Assembly: GCF_008329535.1 (NCBI RefSeq)
Contig: NZ_NPKR01000012.1
Coordinates: forward strand, 124,001-188,000
Direction of reading: 5' to 3'
Length of the DNA: 64,000 bases
DNA from: Mycolicibacterium sp. P1-18
Lineage (GTDB): Bacteria; Actinomycetota; Actinomycetes; Mycobacteriales; Mycobacteriaceae
Part shown: piece by piece, positions 8,527-16,461 of the stretch
Position numbering within the stretch: the first letter of the stretch is position 1
How the letters are laid out: each line of letters opens with the position of its first letter
The notes under the pieces: model-generated
What the model saw: the letters and a program-made list of their open reading frames with translations, nothing else
Told to the model about the DNA's origin: nothing
The model's database searches: none
Program-made: the position numbers and the translations under genes

Positions 8527-9555
8527 TTACGCAACGTCATTCGCGATGACAATGCTGTCGACGACATAGCCTGGCAGGTAGCTACGCGCTTTGCGACCGT
8601 CCGCTGTGGCCAGAAAATTCATCAGCAGGTCGGGTTGTTCTGGCGCGCCGAGCGGCACCGGTTCGCGGCGACGCCAGCCTCGAGCTGACGTCGTTTTAAC
8701 GGCAGTTAAGTACGTCCGCTCGTTCATCCGCCCTAGAGTTCGGGCCCTCATCAGTAGCGCGGCCAGGGACACCTGCCACCGCTGCTTCAATGCGAAAAGC
8801 TGCGGCCAATCGACCGTGGTGGGCAGCTGGTCGCGAATCTCATTGGCCGGCATAAGAAACGCTGCGGCGAACTGATGCGCCTGAGTCTCAATCTCTTTCA
8901 TCCCCCAGATCTGTTCCCCGTGCATCACGAGGTGACCGAGCTCATGTGCGCCATCAAATCGGGACCGTGCGCGGTCGGCCTTTTCACTACCGAGCACGAC
9001 TACAGGGTGATCGGGAAAAGGTAGCGAGAATGCATCCACATCGACACTGTCGAGTGGCAGTCGGATGACCACCACACCGTGTGATTCGAGGAGTCGGACA
9101 ACATCGCCAATGGGCCCACGGGGTACACCCCACGATGTTCGCACCTCATGCGCGATGGCCTCGATGTCGTCGATTGGCGTATCCAGGGCAGTGACCGGGA
9201 TTTTTGGTACGTCGAGCTCCGGAAAACTAGCGGTCGTTGCCGCGGCATTGGCGAGGTCATGCGCGATATGTGCGACGGCACGCGCCCGGCGCCGATCAGT
9301 GACACTGGTGCGCCGCAGAGCCCTGAAGAAGCCATCGTGCGTCTCAGTTAGAGGGCGAACAAAAAAGTCCACCGGCATGTCGAGCGTGGCGCCCAGCTCA
9401 TCGAGGGTCTCCGGACTGGGGCGAGTGGCCCCGCTCTCAAACTGACTGATCGCCGCCGGCGATAAGCCGACCTTAATCGCCAACTGGCTTTGGCTGAGTC
9501 CAAGAAGTTCGCGGCCAACGCGGAGCCGGCTCGGTTCGAATATCGACGCCTCCAT
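8527..9555 (-). CDS. XRE helix-turn-helix / ImmA-IrrE metallopeptidase fusion regulator
   Basis: A 342-residue protein. Residues ~8-65 are an XRE helix-turn-helix (SQSQLAIKVGLSPAAISQFESG). Residues ~125-300 are an ImmA/IrrE (M78) peptidase domain with HELGH at 204-208 and a downstream helix carrying the usual acidic ligand (EIETQAHQFAAAFLMP). In families of this kind the peptidase cleaves a repressor, or its partner, after DNA damage or phage infection; here DNA-binding and peptidase domains are in one chain. The gene is divergent from the CBASS operon across a 148-base promoter region, a classic place for its regulator. A GAGGTGG ribosome site precedes the ATG. Compare CapH/CapP, which regulate some CBASS operons as separate proteins. 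Confidence 0.85.
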   Translation of the reverse strand: MEASIFEPSRLRVGRELLGLSQSQLAIKVGLSPAAISQFESGATRPSPETLDELGATLDMPVDFFVRPLTETHDGFFRALRRTSVTDRRRARAVAHIAHDLANAAATTASFPELDVPKIPVTALDTPIDDIEAIAHEVRTSWGVPRGPIGDVVRLLESHGVVVIRLPLDSVDVDAFSLPFPDHPVVVLGSEKADRARSRFDGAHELGHLVMHGEQIWGMKEIETQAHQFAAAFLMPANEIRDQLPTTVDWPQLFALKQRWQVSLAALLMRARTLGRMNERTYLTAVKTTSARGWRRREPVPLGAPEQPDLLMNFLATADGRKARSYLPGYVVDSIVIANDVA

Positions 9556-9648
9556 CGTTCCACCACCTCATCGCCGTAGAAGGCTTCCGAGCCTCGGGTC
9601 AGACCAGCCTAGCTGCACCTTCAACAACACTGGCCCGACCCGGCACAG

Positions 9649-9683
9649 AATTAAGTACCGGAATTTATGTGCTAAAATTAAGT
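9649..9683. promoter_or_regulatory. CBASS promoter with 8-base direct repeats, candidate operator
   Basis: AATTAAGT occurs at 9649-9656 and again at 9676-9683, 27 bases apart. A TAAAAT -10-like element (9673-9678) abuts the second copy, placing transcription start near 9685. The repeats are well placed for binding by the divergently encoded XRE-ImmA protein. Confidence 0.5.
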
Positions 9684-9703
9684 TGAGAGTTCACTTCCGG
9701 ACT

Positions 9704-10693
9704 GTGGAGGCTGCCCTGACAACCCCAACGGCCGACCTCGCGACGGTCACTGGCCGATTCCAGATCCTTTCCCTGGACGGTGGCGGCCTGCGCGGCATGT
9801 ACACCGCCGCGGTCTTGGCGCGCCTGGAAGAAGACCTCGGCATTCATATCGTCGACCACTTCGATCTCATCGCCGGAACCTCGACGGGCGGCATCATCGC
9901 GCTAGGCCTCGGTCTGGGTATGACGCCACGGGAGATCCTGGAGTTCTACGTCGAGCACGGTCCCCGCATCTTCCGAGATCGGACGCGGCTGCGATCGATC
10001 AGACGACTCTCCCGCACCAAATTCTCTGCCGCACCGCTGCAAGCCGCTCTTCACGAGGTCCTCGGCGATCAGTTGTTCGGGCACAGCACCAAACGGTTGC
10101 TGATCACCTCCTACGACATCGGCGTCGACGATGTCCATCTGTTCCGGACGCCTCATCTGGCAACTCTGGTCCGCGACTGGCGGGAGAAAGCCGTCGACGT
10201 CGCCATGGCCACCACCGCCGCGCCCACCTACTTCCCCGGCAAGTCGCTCGACGGCACGCGCCTAATCGACGGGGGCATCTGGGCTAACAACCCCGCCATG
10301 GTGGCCCTCACCGAGGCCGTCGGTCCCCTCGGCAAACCTCTTGACACTGTCCGCATTTTTAGTGTCGGCACCACGACAGACCTGCCCCACCGAAGCCGGC
10401 GACTCGACCAAGGCGGGCTTATCCCATGGGCCCGCGACGCCGTAGACGTACTTATGCGCGCACAAAGTGACAGCGCAACTAAACAGATCCGCCACTTTCT
10501 CGGCCGTGAGCATGTGCTGCGGGTCAACTCGACCGTGCCCACCGGACTCGTCAAGCTCGATTCGGTCGACGCCAGCAGCCTCATTGGCCGAGCCGGTCAC
10601 GAAAGCCGCGTCATCTCGCCCGAATTCACCCGAACGTTCGGCGATCACAAAGCGCCTGCCTACATCCCGTGCCACTCCCCCAAGGAGGACTAA
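9704..10693 (+). CDS. capV: CBASS effector, patatin-like phospholipase (CapV type)
   Basis: About 329 residues forming a patatin-like phospholipase. Visible motifs are the oxyanion loop DGGGLRG near residues 25-31, the nucleophile elbow GTSTGG (Ser ~60), and the catalytic Asp in LIDGGIWANNP. In CBASS, CapV-type patatins are activated by a cyclic dinucleotide made by the adjacent CD-NTase and degrade membrane phospholipids, killing the phage-infected cell. The next gene, a CD-NTase, begins four bases after this stop. I chose GTG at 9704 because the -10 element at 9673-9678 puts the transcript start near 9685, past a TTG at 9683 that would otherwise add seven residues. Confidence 0.9.
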   Translation: MEAALTTPTADLATVTGRFQILSLDGGGLRGMYTAAVLARLEEDLGIHIVDHFDLIAGTSTGGIIALGLGLGMTPREILEFYVEHGPRIFRDRTRLRSIRRLSRTKFSAAPLQAALHEVLGDQLFGHSTKRLLITSYDIGVDDVHLFRTPHLATLVRDWREKAVDVAMATTAAPTYFPGKSLDGTRLIDGGIWANNPAMVALTEAVGPLGKPLDTVRIFSVGTTTDLPHRSRRLDQGGLIPWARDAVDVLMRAQSDSATKQIRHFLGREHVLRVNSTVPTGLVKLDSVDASSLIGRAGHESRVISPEFTRTFGDHKAPAYIPCHSPKED

Positions 10694-10697
10694 CAAC

Positions 10698-11861
10698 GTG
10701 GACACCATGGAACAGATGCTTTCGATGTTGCTCGACGGCGCCGTGGAGACTCTCGACATACCGCCGCATCTGCAGGCTCTCGCCATCACCAGCTACGAAG
10801 AGGTCGGCAACTGGCTGGCTGAGCACGGTGGATACGGCTGTCGCGTATATCCACAAGGCTCATTCCGCCTCGGCACAGTCGTTCGCCCGCACACCCTCAC
10901 CGGCGACTTCGACATCGACCTGGTCTTCTTGTTGTTCATCGCGAAAGAGGCCACCACTCAGGCGTTCCTCAAACAGGACGTCGGTGACCTACTCCAGAAA
11001 TACTTGGACTGGAAAGAACGCAACGGCCCTGCGGGCGGGTTGCAAAGTTGCGAACCTCGTCGCCGCTGCTGGACACTCCACGATCCCGTCAACGGGTTCC
11101 ATCTCGATGTCCTGCCCGCGATCCCCGATGTCGACTACTTGCCCTCCGGCATCCTGCTGACCGACAAAGAACTGTTCTACTGGCAGCACAGCGACCCGAT
11201 CGGCTACGCCAAGTGGTTCCGGAAACGGTCACTGGAATTGCAGAACAAGGCGATCACCGCCGCGGCCCAACGCGGTGTCGACGTAGAGGATGTCCCCATC
11301 TGGGAGTTCCGCACTACCTTGCAGCGCATAGTGCAGGTACTCAAATGGCATTGCATGCTCTTCTTCGCCGACGACCCAGACAACCGCCCTCCGTCGATTC
11401 TCATCACCACACTGGCCGCCACGGCCTACCGCGGCGAAACAGACCTTTTCACTGCCACACGCAATGCGTTGGCAGGTATGAATCGACACGTTGAGGACCG
11501 CAATGGCGTTGCTTGGGTCGCCAACCCCGCCCACGGGGGTGAAAACTTCGTCGACAAGTGGGCGGAATACCCGGAACGCCGACAGGCGTACTACGCCTGG
11601 CACCAAGACCTGTCGAACACCTTGAACGACGCGCTGAGCCTGCGTGGCAAGGGATTGCAGACCGTCGCTTCGCGACTTGCACAGAGCTTCGGTGCTGAGC
11701 CAATAAAGCAATCGACGCTGAAATATGGCACGCAGATGCGCGGGCACACCTCTGACGGGACCCTGCGATTGGGCAACACCGGACTGCTGTCACCCACCGC
11801 AGCGGGGATCGCTGTCCCTCGCCACAACTTCTATGGCCAGCACCCCCGCCCGAGCGATTGA
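10698..11861 (+). CDS. cdnX: CBASS cyclic-oligonucleotide synthase (CD-NTase)
   Basis: A 387-residue nucleotidyltransferase of the CD-NTase superfamily. The catalytic pattern is present: YPQGSFRLGT with Gly54-Ser55, DFDIDLV with Asp72/Asp74, and a third acidic residue in GFHLDVLPAI. Such enzymes make cyclic di- or trinucleotides from NTPs on phage sensing. GTG at 10698 follows AAGGAGG. The C-terminus reads HNFYGQHPRPSD; in type II CBASS the C-terminus is processed or conjugated by the E2-like partner, and the Gly in FYG is a plausible site, though this is inference. The E2 gene starts inside its last 29 bases. The clade and product cannot be told by eye. Confidence 0.9.
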   Translation: MDTMEQMLSMLLDGAVETLDIPPHLQALAITSYEEVGNWLAEHGGYGCRVYPQGSFRLGTVVRPHTLTGDFDIDLVFLLFIAKEATTQAFLKQDVGDLLQKYLDWKERNGPAGGLQSCEPRRRCWTLHDPVNGFHLDVLPAIPDVDYLPSGILLTDKELFYWQHSDPIGYAKWFRKRSLELQNKAITAAAQRGVDVEDVPIWEFRTTLQRIVQVLKWHCMLFFADDPDNRPPSILITTLAATAYRGETDLFTATRNALAGMNRHVEDRNGVAWVANPAHGGENFVDKWAEYPERRQAYYAWHQDLSNTLNDALSLRGKGLQTVASRLAQSFGAEPIKQSTLKYGTQMRGHTSDGTLRLGNTGLLSPTAAGIAVPRHNFYGQHPRPSD

Positions 11862-12264
11862 CCTGGCGCGACAACTCGTCGCCATCAGGACAGCAATCCC
11901 AGCGGCCCGCGGCAGAATCAACCGCGGCCAACTAGACTGCGTCGTGCCGATTCAACCCGGTGTCGGCAGCGAAACCTACAGTGCACGCATACAATACCGA
12001 CACTGGAAACCGCCTCGCGTCCACGTTGTAGAGCCGACTCTCGCACTCCATCCTGGCGAGACCGGCCTACCCCACGTTTATCCGGGAGACAGACTCTGCC
12101 TCTACTATCCCGGCGAATGGCAGCACACCATGCTGCTCTCTAGAACAATCCTCCCCTGGACAGCCGAATGGCTCCTCCACTACGAAATCTGGCTTGCCAC
12201 CGGCGAATGGACCGGTGGCGGATACCACCCCGCCCGGCCAACCCCGACGAAGCGACCCGGGTGA
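11833..12264 (+). CDS. cap2: Stand-alone E2-like CBASS accessory protein (short Cap2 type)
   Basis: A 143-residue protein with the bacterial E2-like signature: a beta-sheet part (YSARIQYRHWKPPRVHVVEP), the catalytic region HVYPGDRLCLYYP with Cys89, and the conserved ending PWTAEWLLHYEIWLATGEW then GGGYHP. No E1 domain or JAB peptidase (Cap3) gene accompanies it, so the operon has the short type II CBASS layout of effector, CD-NTase and E2. The E2 is expected to act on the CD-NTase C-terminus and prime it for signalling. It overlaps the CD-NTase by 29 bases in a different frame, implying coupled translation. Confidence 0.85.
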   Translation: MASTPARAIDLARQLVAIRTAIPAARGRINRGQLDCVVPIQPGVGSETYSARIQYRHWKPPRVHVVEPTLALHPGETGLPHVYPGDRLCLYYPGEWQHTMLLSRTILPWTAEWLLHYEIWLATGEWTGGGYHPARPTPTKRPG

Positions 12265-12952
12265 TCGCGGCCGGAGCCCAAAGCCGCTGATCAGCAACCG
12301 CTTCGCCATTTGCTCAGCGGGCGCGCCGATCGACGCCGACGCCCCACCCGTGCTTCATCAGATGAAAACGGCGTGGCAACTCATGGATAACAGCAGATAT
12401 CCATCAGTCCTGGCATGCCGGGCCAGTGCCACGATCTACCCCGCAAAAACCCCCGACGATCGCCTTCCCACCTACCGCCGCCCGAATCCGACGAGGACTT
12501 CCTTTGTGCAATCGGGCCCGACGCGACGAAGGCATGGCAACGGGTCACCCACAAACACGCACCTCACACCCAACCATCGGCCCGCCCCGGCTGCGCGCGG
12601 ATCGAAACGCCCCTACAAACCGACCCCTCCCTCACTGTGGAACCAGCACCTCAAGAGGCGGCTACGAGAACACGGTTTCGACGACGTCGAGACTCACAGC
12701 ATCGGCCTCAATTCATCGGTCACCGTGGAGCGCACCGCGGACCGCGCAGCGGCGGGAGTTGAGGTGATCCACGAAGCCATCGAGTTCGCCAACGACCAAT
12801 TCGAGGTCACCGAGTTGGCGGCTGCCCGGCGTGCCCTGTAGCGCTAGGACACCCATGAATGAACGACTCGACCGGCAGGCAGCGACCTAATAATCGCGAT
12901 GGGGGTGGGCCGGTCGCCTTGGCAGGGAGTTCCGTCCATGCACCATGGACCT
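12265..12952. other. Stretch after CBASS with possible broken gene
   Basis: No intact gene is convincing. Two frames have protein-like stretches: one near 12480-12560 (SDEDFLCAIGPDATKAWQ) and another ending at a stop at 12841 (FDDVETHSIGLNSS, then HEAIEFANDQFEVTELAAARRAL). They are offset in frame, which suggests one small gene broken by a frameshift or two short genes. Its position directly after the E2 gene makes a decayed fourth CBASS-linked gene possible. Confidence 0.35.
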
Positions 12953-13438
12953 ATGACGTCCGAACCCGTCGATCTCAGCGGATTCAGCGGCTGGGTTCCG
13001 TTCACCGCTTTACCCACTGCCAGCGTCCCCACTGGCCCCGGCGTCTATGTGGTGGTGCGACCCTCCGACGAGCCGCCGGAATTCCTCGACAGCTCACCGG
13101 CAGGCCACTTCAAGGGCAAGAACCCCACGGTGCCCGTCGCCGAGCTACGAGGGCTGTGGGTGCCCGGCACCCACATCGTCTACATCGGCAAGGCAAACGC
13201 CGGCGCTAGCGGACGCCGCGGCCTGCGCAAGCGCCTCGACGAGTTCCGCCGGCACGGCGCCGGCGAACCGGTCGGCCACTCCGGCGGCCGCCGCATCTGG
13301 CAGATCGCCGACAGCCCCGCCCTGCTGGTGGGCTGGCGCACCACCGACGAGACCACCGCCGCCGCCACCGAGACCCAGATGATCGCGCAATTCCGCGTCC
13401 ACCACGGGCGTCTGCCGTTCGCCAACATGCGCGGCTGA
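12953..13438 (+). CDS. GIY-YIG fold nuclease-like protein
   Basis: A 161-residue protein with GIY-YIG landmarks: GVY at 30-32, IVYIGKA with YIG at 77-79, an Arg-bearing helix LRKRLDEFRRHG, the segment GHSGGRRIWQI, and a conserved glutamate in ATETQMIAQF (Glu140). The C-terminal HGRLPFANMRG completes the domain. GIY-YIG domains cut DNA using one divalent metal ion. No extra DNA-binding domain is present, so the target is unknown. It sits downstream of the CBASS operon and may be another island member. Several in-frame ATGs precede the one chosen; 12953 starts just before the conserved sequence. Confidence 0.75.
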   Translation: MTSEPVDLSGFSGWVPFTALPTASVPTGPGVYVVVRPSDEPPEFLDSSPAGHFKGKNPTVPVAELRGLWVPGTHIVYIGKANAGASGRRGLRKRLDEFRRHGAGEPVGHSGGRRIWQIADSPALLVGWRTTDETTAAATETQMIAQFRVHHGRLPFANMRG

Positions 13439-13737
13439 GTCGTATCGCGCCCGGTGCATAACCTGGACACATTTCAGCCGGCGGTCAGCGATGTGAGCCC
13501 CGCCTTCGGCCGCTTCGCCGGTTCGGACGATTCCGAATGGTCTGCCAACACCGAGCGTGCGCCAGGTGTTCGCCCAGACGGAGCCCTGGTCCAAAACCTC
13601 GCCCGCATCTGGATAAGCGTTCGTCTGCGACCGTGGATGCACTCTCGGCGTACCGGTATGAGACAGCGGCGCCCCCGAGCCACCGCGGTGGGGCCGAGTT
13701 CTGCCCGGCTGCGTCTCGCTATGCGGCCCTGATGACC

Positions 13738-13960
13738 GCGCGACTAACGACGCTAAGGGACTTAACGAGCTAACAGGCCTAAGGGCTTAGATCAACACCT
13801 AAGGCGTCTAAGGGCTTAAAGCAACACCTGCGGGCAGTTAAGGATCGCTGCGACTAGCTAACGATAGCTAAACGCCGTTAGTTAAGAACCTTAGAAGTGG
13901 GTGCGCAACATGGCGGTGATTATCGAGCGCGTTAAGGTGGGCTTAGCGGTCTTAAGTCGT
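13738..13960. repeat. AT-rich array of CTAAGG/GTTAA-type repeats
   Basis: A 200-base stretch rich in CTAA, TTAA and CTTA words within GC-rich DNA. It contains a clear imperfect direct repeat at 13779-13800 and 13808-13829 (CTAAGGGCTTA, two variable bases, then CAACACCT after one more variable base), plus many shorter CTAACG, GTTAAG and GCTTA words in both orientations. The density suggests many binding sites for one protein, as at partition sites, replication iterons or strongly autoregulated promoters. No replication gene is adjacent. Confidence 0.6.
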
Positions 13961-13972
13961 TGTTAGACAACA

Positions 13973-13978
13973 TATAAT
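13973..13978 (+). promoter_or_regulatory. Consensus -10 promoter element
   Basis: TATAAT, a perfect -10 hexamer and rare in this GC-rich window, lies directly right of a TTGT-TAG-ACAA inverted repeat (about 13960-13970) and of the AT-rich repeat array. It would drive the small gene at 14074, about 95 bases downstream. Confidence 0.5.
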
Positions 13979-14073
13979 CAGATGTTGACCATAGAGCAAG
14001 GCTGTGTGTACCGTCTGACTGCAGCCGGCCATCGTGGCGGGATATTGAAACCGGAAGGCACAGTGAGCAAACA

Positions 14074-14325
14074 ATGAATGAGTTCACATACGGAACCGAC
14101 AATCCCAAAGTCGTCTACGTCGACCCGGACGGGAACGCTCCAAGCATTGGATTTCGGATAGACGAAAAAACGGGTGCGCGGGCGGTCAATGTGGCCAAGG
14201 TTTTGATCTCCGCCAATGGTGATTTCAACAGTGAGGTCATAGAGGGTCACCTGTTTATGAACGCGGCACAGCTCCGGAAACTTGGAGGGGACGCCGCCCG
14301 GGCCGCCGATCTGTTGGAGCCCTAG
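14074..14325 (+). CDS. Small hypothetical protein downstream of repeat array
   Basis: An 83-residue protein of unknown family. It begins MNEFTYGTDNPKVVYVD and contains a beta-rich middle (VNVAKVLISANGDFNSEVIEGHLFM) and a helical end (NAAQLRKLGGDAARAADLL). There is no signal peptide or membrane segment. It is the first gene after the AT-rich repeat array and the TATAAT promoter, so the array most simply controls this gene. It could be a regulator of its own promoter, but no helix-turn-helix is evident. Confidence 0.55.
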   Translation: MNEFTYGTDNPKVVYVDPDGNAPSIGFRIDEKTGARAVNVAKVLISANGDFNSEVIEGHLFMNAAQLRKLGGDAARAADLLEP

Positions 14326-14360
14326 CCGCAGGGCAAAACGGCACCCGAGCGCGCCGCAGC

Positions 14361-14714
14361 ATGAGGCGGTGGCAGCTTACTGATGGCAACACTGCTCAGG
14401 TCGAGTTCGGGCCCGGTGGCAACGTGGCCACCGGCCCGAACCGGGAGCAAGCGAGGCCGCGTCGCCATCCTGAATGCAAGCCCAATGTTGTTACAACGGA
14501 GGGGATTGAATGGAAAACGGACTACGACCACGCACCTCCCGAGGTCAACTCAGAGTCCATCCTCGACAGCAGCAGAACGCAGAGAGGCACCTCGGAGCCG
14601 CGGGAAATCCCGTCGTCAGGAAGCGTCACAATGATCGACGTCGATGATGATGGCAAGGTGACCAACACCGTTATGACATACGGGATCACCGAGGAACTGG
14701 CAACCGACGACTAG
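14361..14714 (+). CDS. Small hypothetical protein
   Basis: A 117-residue hydrophilic protein with no recognised domain. The last ~35 residues (SGSVTMIDVDDDGKV then TNTVMTYGITEELATDD) look like genuine protein and are acidic; the first half is Arg/Pro-rich and less convincing, so the true start may be downstream. It is separated from the previous small gene by 35 bases and could be in the same operon. Confidence 0.4.
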   Translation: MRRWQLTDGNTAQVEFGPGGNVATGPNREQARPRRHPECKPNVVTTEGIEWKTDYDHAPPEVNSESILDSSRTQRGTSEPREIPSSGSVTMIDVDDDGKVTNTVMTYGITEELATDD

Positions 14715-14835
14715 CTGACTGCTCACTTCGGGCGGGTCGAGGTGGGCAACGAGTTCGGTGCGGAGAATGCAACTGGGACGAGGGTTCCGTTGCCCGCCTC
14801 GGTAACGTCCGTCGTTACACCTCCGAGTAGAACGA

Positions 14836-15525
14836 GTGTCGATGAACCTAGAAGTGCCTTCGTTACTGGCGGACGCCCTGGCCGCACCACCGACTCCCCA
14901 GCGCGCGTTCCCATGGAAGCCAGGTGGGTGGCGGAACGAGATGCACGATCTCCCCGATGTCCTGACGATGCTTGAGGGACTTCCGGACGAGGTGGATCGG
15001 ACCACAACTCGTGACACCGTGTTGGCCGAACTCGAAAGCGGCCGCGTGTTACCGGCATTCGTCGCTGCGATGGTGTGGGGCTACGGCGATGCAGGATACG
15101 GCGCAACGCGCGTGCGCTGGGTGCTCACAGGGGTGAAGAAAGGAGCCCGAAGCGCCTCGGTGCGCGGCGATGTCCCCGGCCTGCTGGGCGACGCTGTTCA
15201 AGTCGTGCGCGCTGACGGTCCCGTCGAAGGTTTCCGCTACATGGCCAACGCCGGCCGGATCAAGCACCTCGCCAGCGCCTTCTTCACGAAGTGGCTGTAC
15301 TTCTCTTCCGCCCTCTCTGACTCTGACGACTCGCGCGCGGCGCCCATCTTGGACAAGCGTGTCAACGATTGGCTCCGGGTCAACGCCCACATGACCCTCG
15401 ACATCAGCCGAACCGCTGAGTACCGGAGGTATCTCGACGCACTCACGCACTGGGGTGAGGGCTACGCACGTACTCCCGTCCAGGTCGAAAAGGCGATTTT
15501 TGGCCTGGCCACGGGCCGAGACTGA
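14836..15525 (+). CDS. Putative OGG-fold (8-oxoguanine glycosylase-like) protein
   Basis: A 229-residue protein. The segments VWGYGDAGYGATRVRWVL and AGRIKHLASAFFTKWLYFSS, followed by APILDKRVNDWL, recall an actinobacterial family annotated as OGG-fold DNA glycosylase-like proteins, in which the TKxLYF region occupies the place of the helix-hairpin-helix and catalytic Lys. Activity on damaged or modified bases would be the expected role, but I recognise the family from memory only and the catalytic Asp is uncertain. GTG at 14836 and ATG at 14842 are alternative starts. The gene stands alone between small hypothetical genes at the edge of the defence island. Confidence 0.6.
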   Translation: MSMNLEVPSLLADALAAPPTPQRAFPWKPGGWRNEMHDLPDVLTMLEGLPDEVDRTTTRDTVLAELESGRVLPAFVAAMVWGYGDAGYGATRVRWVLTGVKKGARSASVRGDVPGLLGDAVQVVRADGPVEGFRYMANAGRIKHLASAFFTKWLYFSSALSDSDDSRAAPILDKRVNDWLRVNAHMTLDISRTAEYRRYLDALTHWGEGYARTPVQVEKAIFGLATGRD

Positions 15526-15614
15526 CAAGCTTTCTGTGTGCCCAGGGGTCGCGGTTAGTGGTCCCCCCGTTTGGGCGCCCCCGCATGTCGGGACCCACGG
15601 CTACCGTCATCCAA

Positions 15615-15887
15615 ATGCAGGACCAGGACAAAGCGGGCGCTAGCGATTCTGTCCTGCAGGAGCTGCTAGCCAGCGTCGCCGAGCACACCGACGATTCGAG
15701 CAAGAAGGCGGTCGTCCTCGATTTCCTGCTCACGGTGGAGCCACTCCCGGAATGGCCTGAACCAGCGCACCACGTCGTCAGCCAAATCAGCGGTTACGTC
15801 ATCAGCCTGGCCCGAATGAGGCCCGCACTCGAACGCGGCCAAGACTCGCAGCCCCACGCCCCTGATTCATCGCACGATCACCAGTAA
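15615..15887 (+). CDS. Small acidic hypothetical protein
   Basis: A 90-residue protein, mostly helical (SVLQELLASVAEHTDDSSKKAVVLDFLL, shown here in overlapping short parts: VLQELLASVAEH and KKAVVLDFLLTVE), with an acidic His-rich tail. No known domain, signal peptide or membrane span. ATG at 15615 lies just before the protein-like part; an upstream in-frame start would add low-complexity residues. Confidence 0.45.
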   Translation: MQDQDKAGASDSVLQELLASVAEHTDDSSKKAVVLDFLLTVEPLPEWPEPAHHVVSQISGYVISLARMRPALERGQDSQPHAPDSSHDHQ

Positions 15888-15961
15888 GGGGTTTGAACTG
15901 CGGCCGCAGCCACATTGATGGACCTGCCGAGGATGTCGGTGCCGACTGCCATATTCGTCGG

Positions 15962-16306
15962 ATGGACCTGCCCTCCCTGCTTGAGCTGACCTTGTTCGTC
16001 GATGATGTCGACACGTCGGCTGATTTTTACCGTGCCCTCGGGTTGACGCTGTATGAGGCCGACGAGCCCGGCCGGCAGCACGTGGTCGACGGGTTGATCG
16101 GGCGCGACGCCGGATTTCAGCTCTTCCCCGCCGGGCATGGCCCGGTTACCCGTGTGCAGTTGGGCTTTCGCGTTGCCGACCTCGCCTCGGTGATAACGGA
16201 ACTGGACCGCCTAGGCACGGGGTACGAGCTGCCCATGGCACGACGACTCCGAACGACAGATCCAGACGGTAACCGCGTGCACGTAGCCGAGGTATCTCAC
16301 GCATGA
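15962..16306 (+). CDS. VOC-family (glyoxalase/bleomycin-resistance fold) protein
   Basis: A 114-residue single-repeat vicinal-oxygen-chelate protein: ELTLFVDDVDTSADFYRALG at the N-terminus, then GLIGRDAGFQLFPAG, a central RVQLGFRVADLASVITELDRLG and the C-terminal TTDPDGNRVHVAEV typical of the fold. Such proteins chelate a metal and act in lyase, dioxygenase or antibiotic-sequestering reactions, usually as dimers. Neither substrate nor metal can be told from the sequence. It is 155 bases upstream of a GntR regulator on the same strand. Confidence 0.8.
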   Translation: MDLPSLLELTLFVDDVDTSADFYRALGLTLYEADEPGRQHVVDGLIGRDAGFQLFPAGHGPVTRVQLGFRVADLASVITELDRLGTGYELPMARRLRTTDPDGNRVHVAEVSHA

Positions 16307-16461
16307 GCGGCCGACGGCGGGCCAGCCCTGCTCGGCCAAAGTGCACGACCTGAGTACGTACGGCGAGTATCGGGCGGTTACGAAACTACAGACTCGCAAC
16401 TGGCACGGGAGACCGGCCCGTCTTGAACCGCTCAGCTCGCAAACTATTTGCCGAGGACGAC

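Noticed and set aside
13738..13960. CRISPR array
   Set aside because: Repeats are imperfect and unevenly spaced, there are no unique spacers of constant length and no cas genes.
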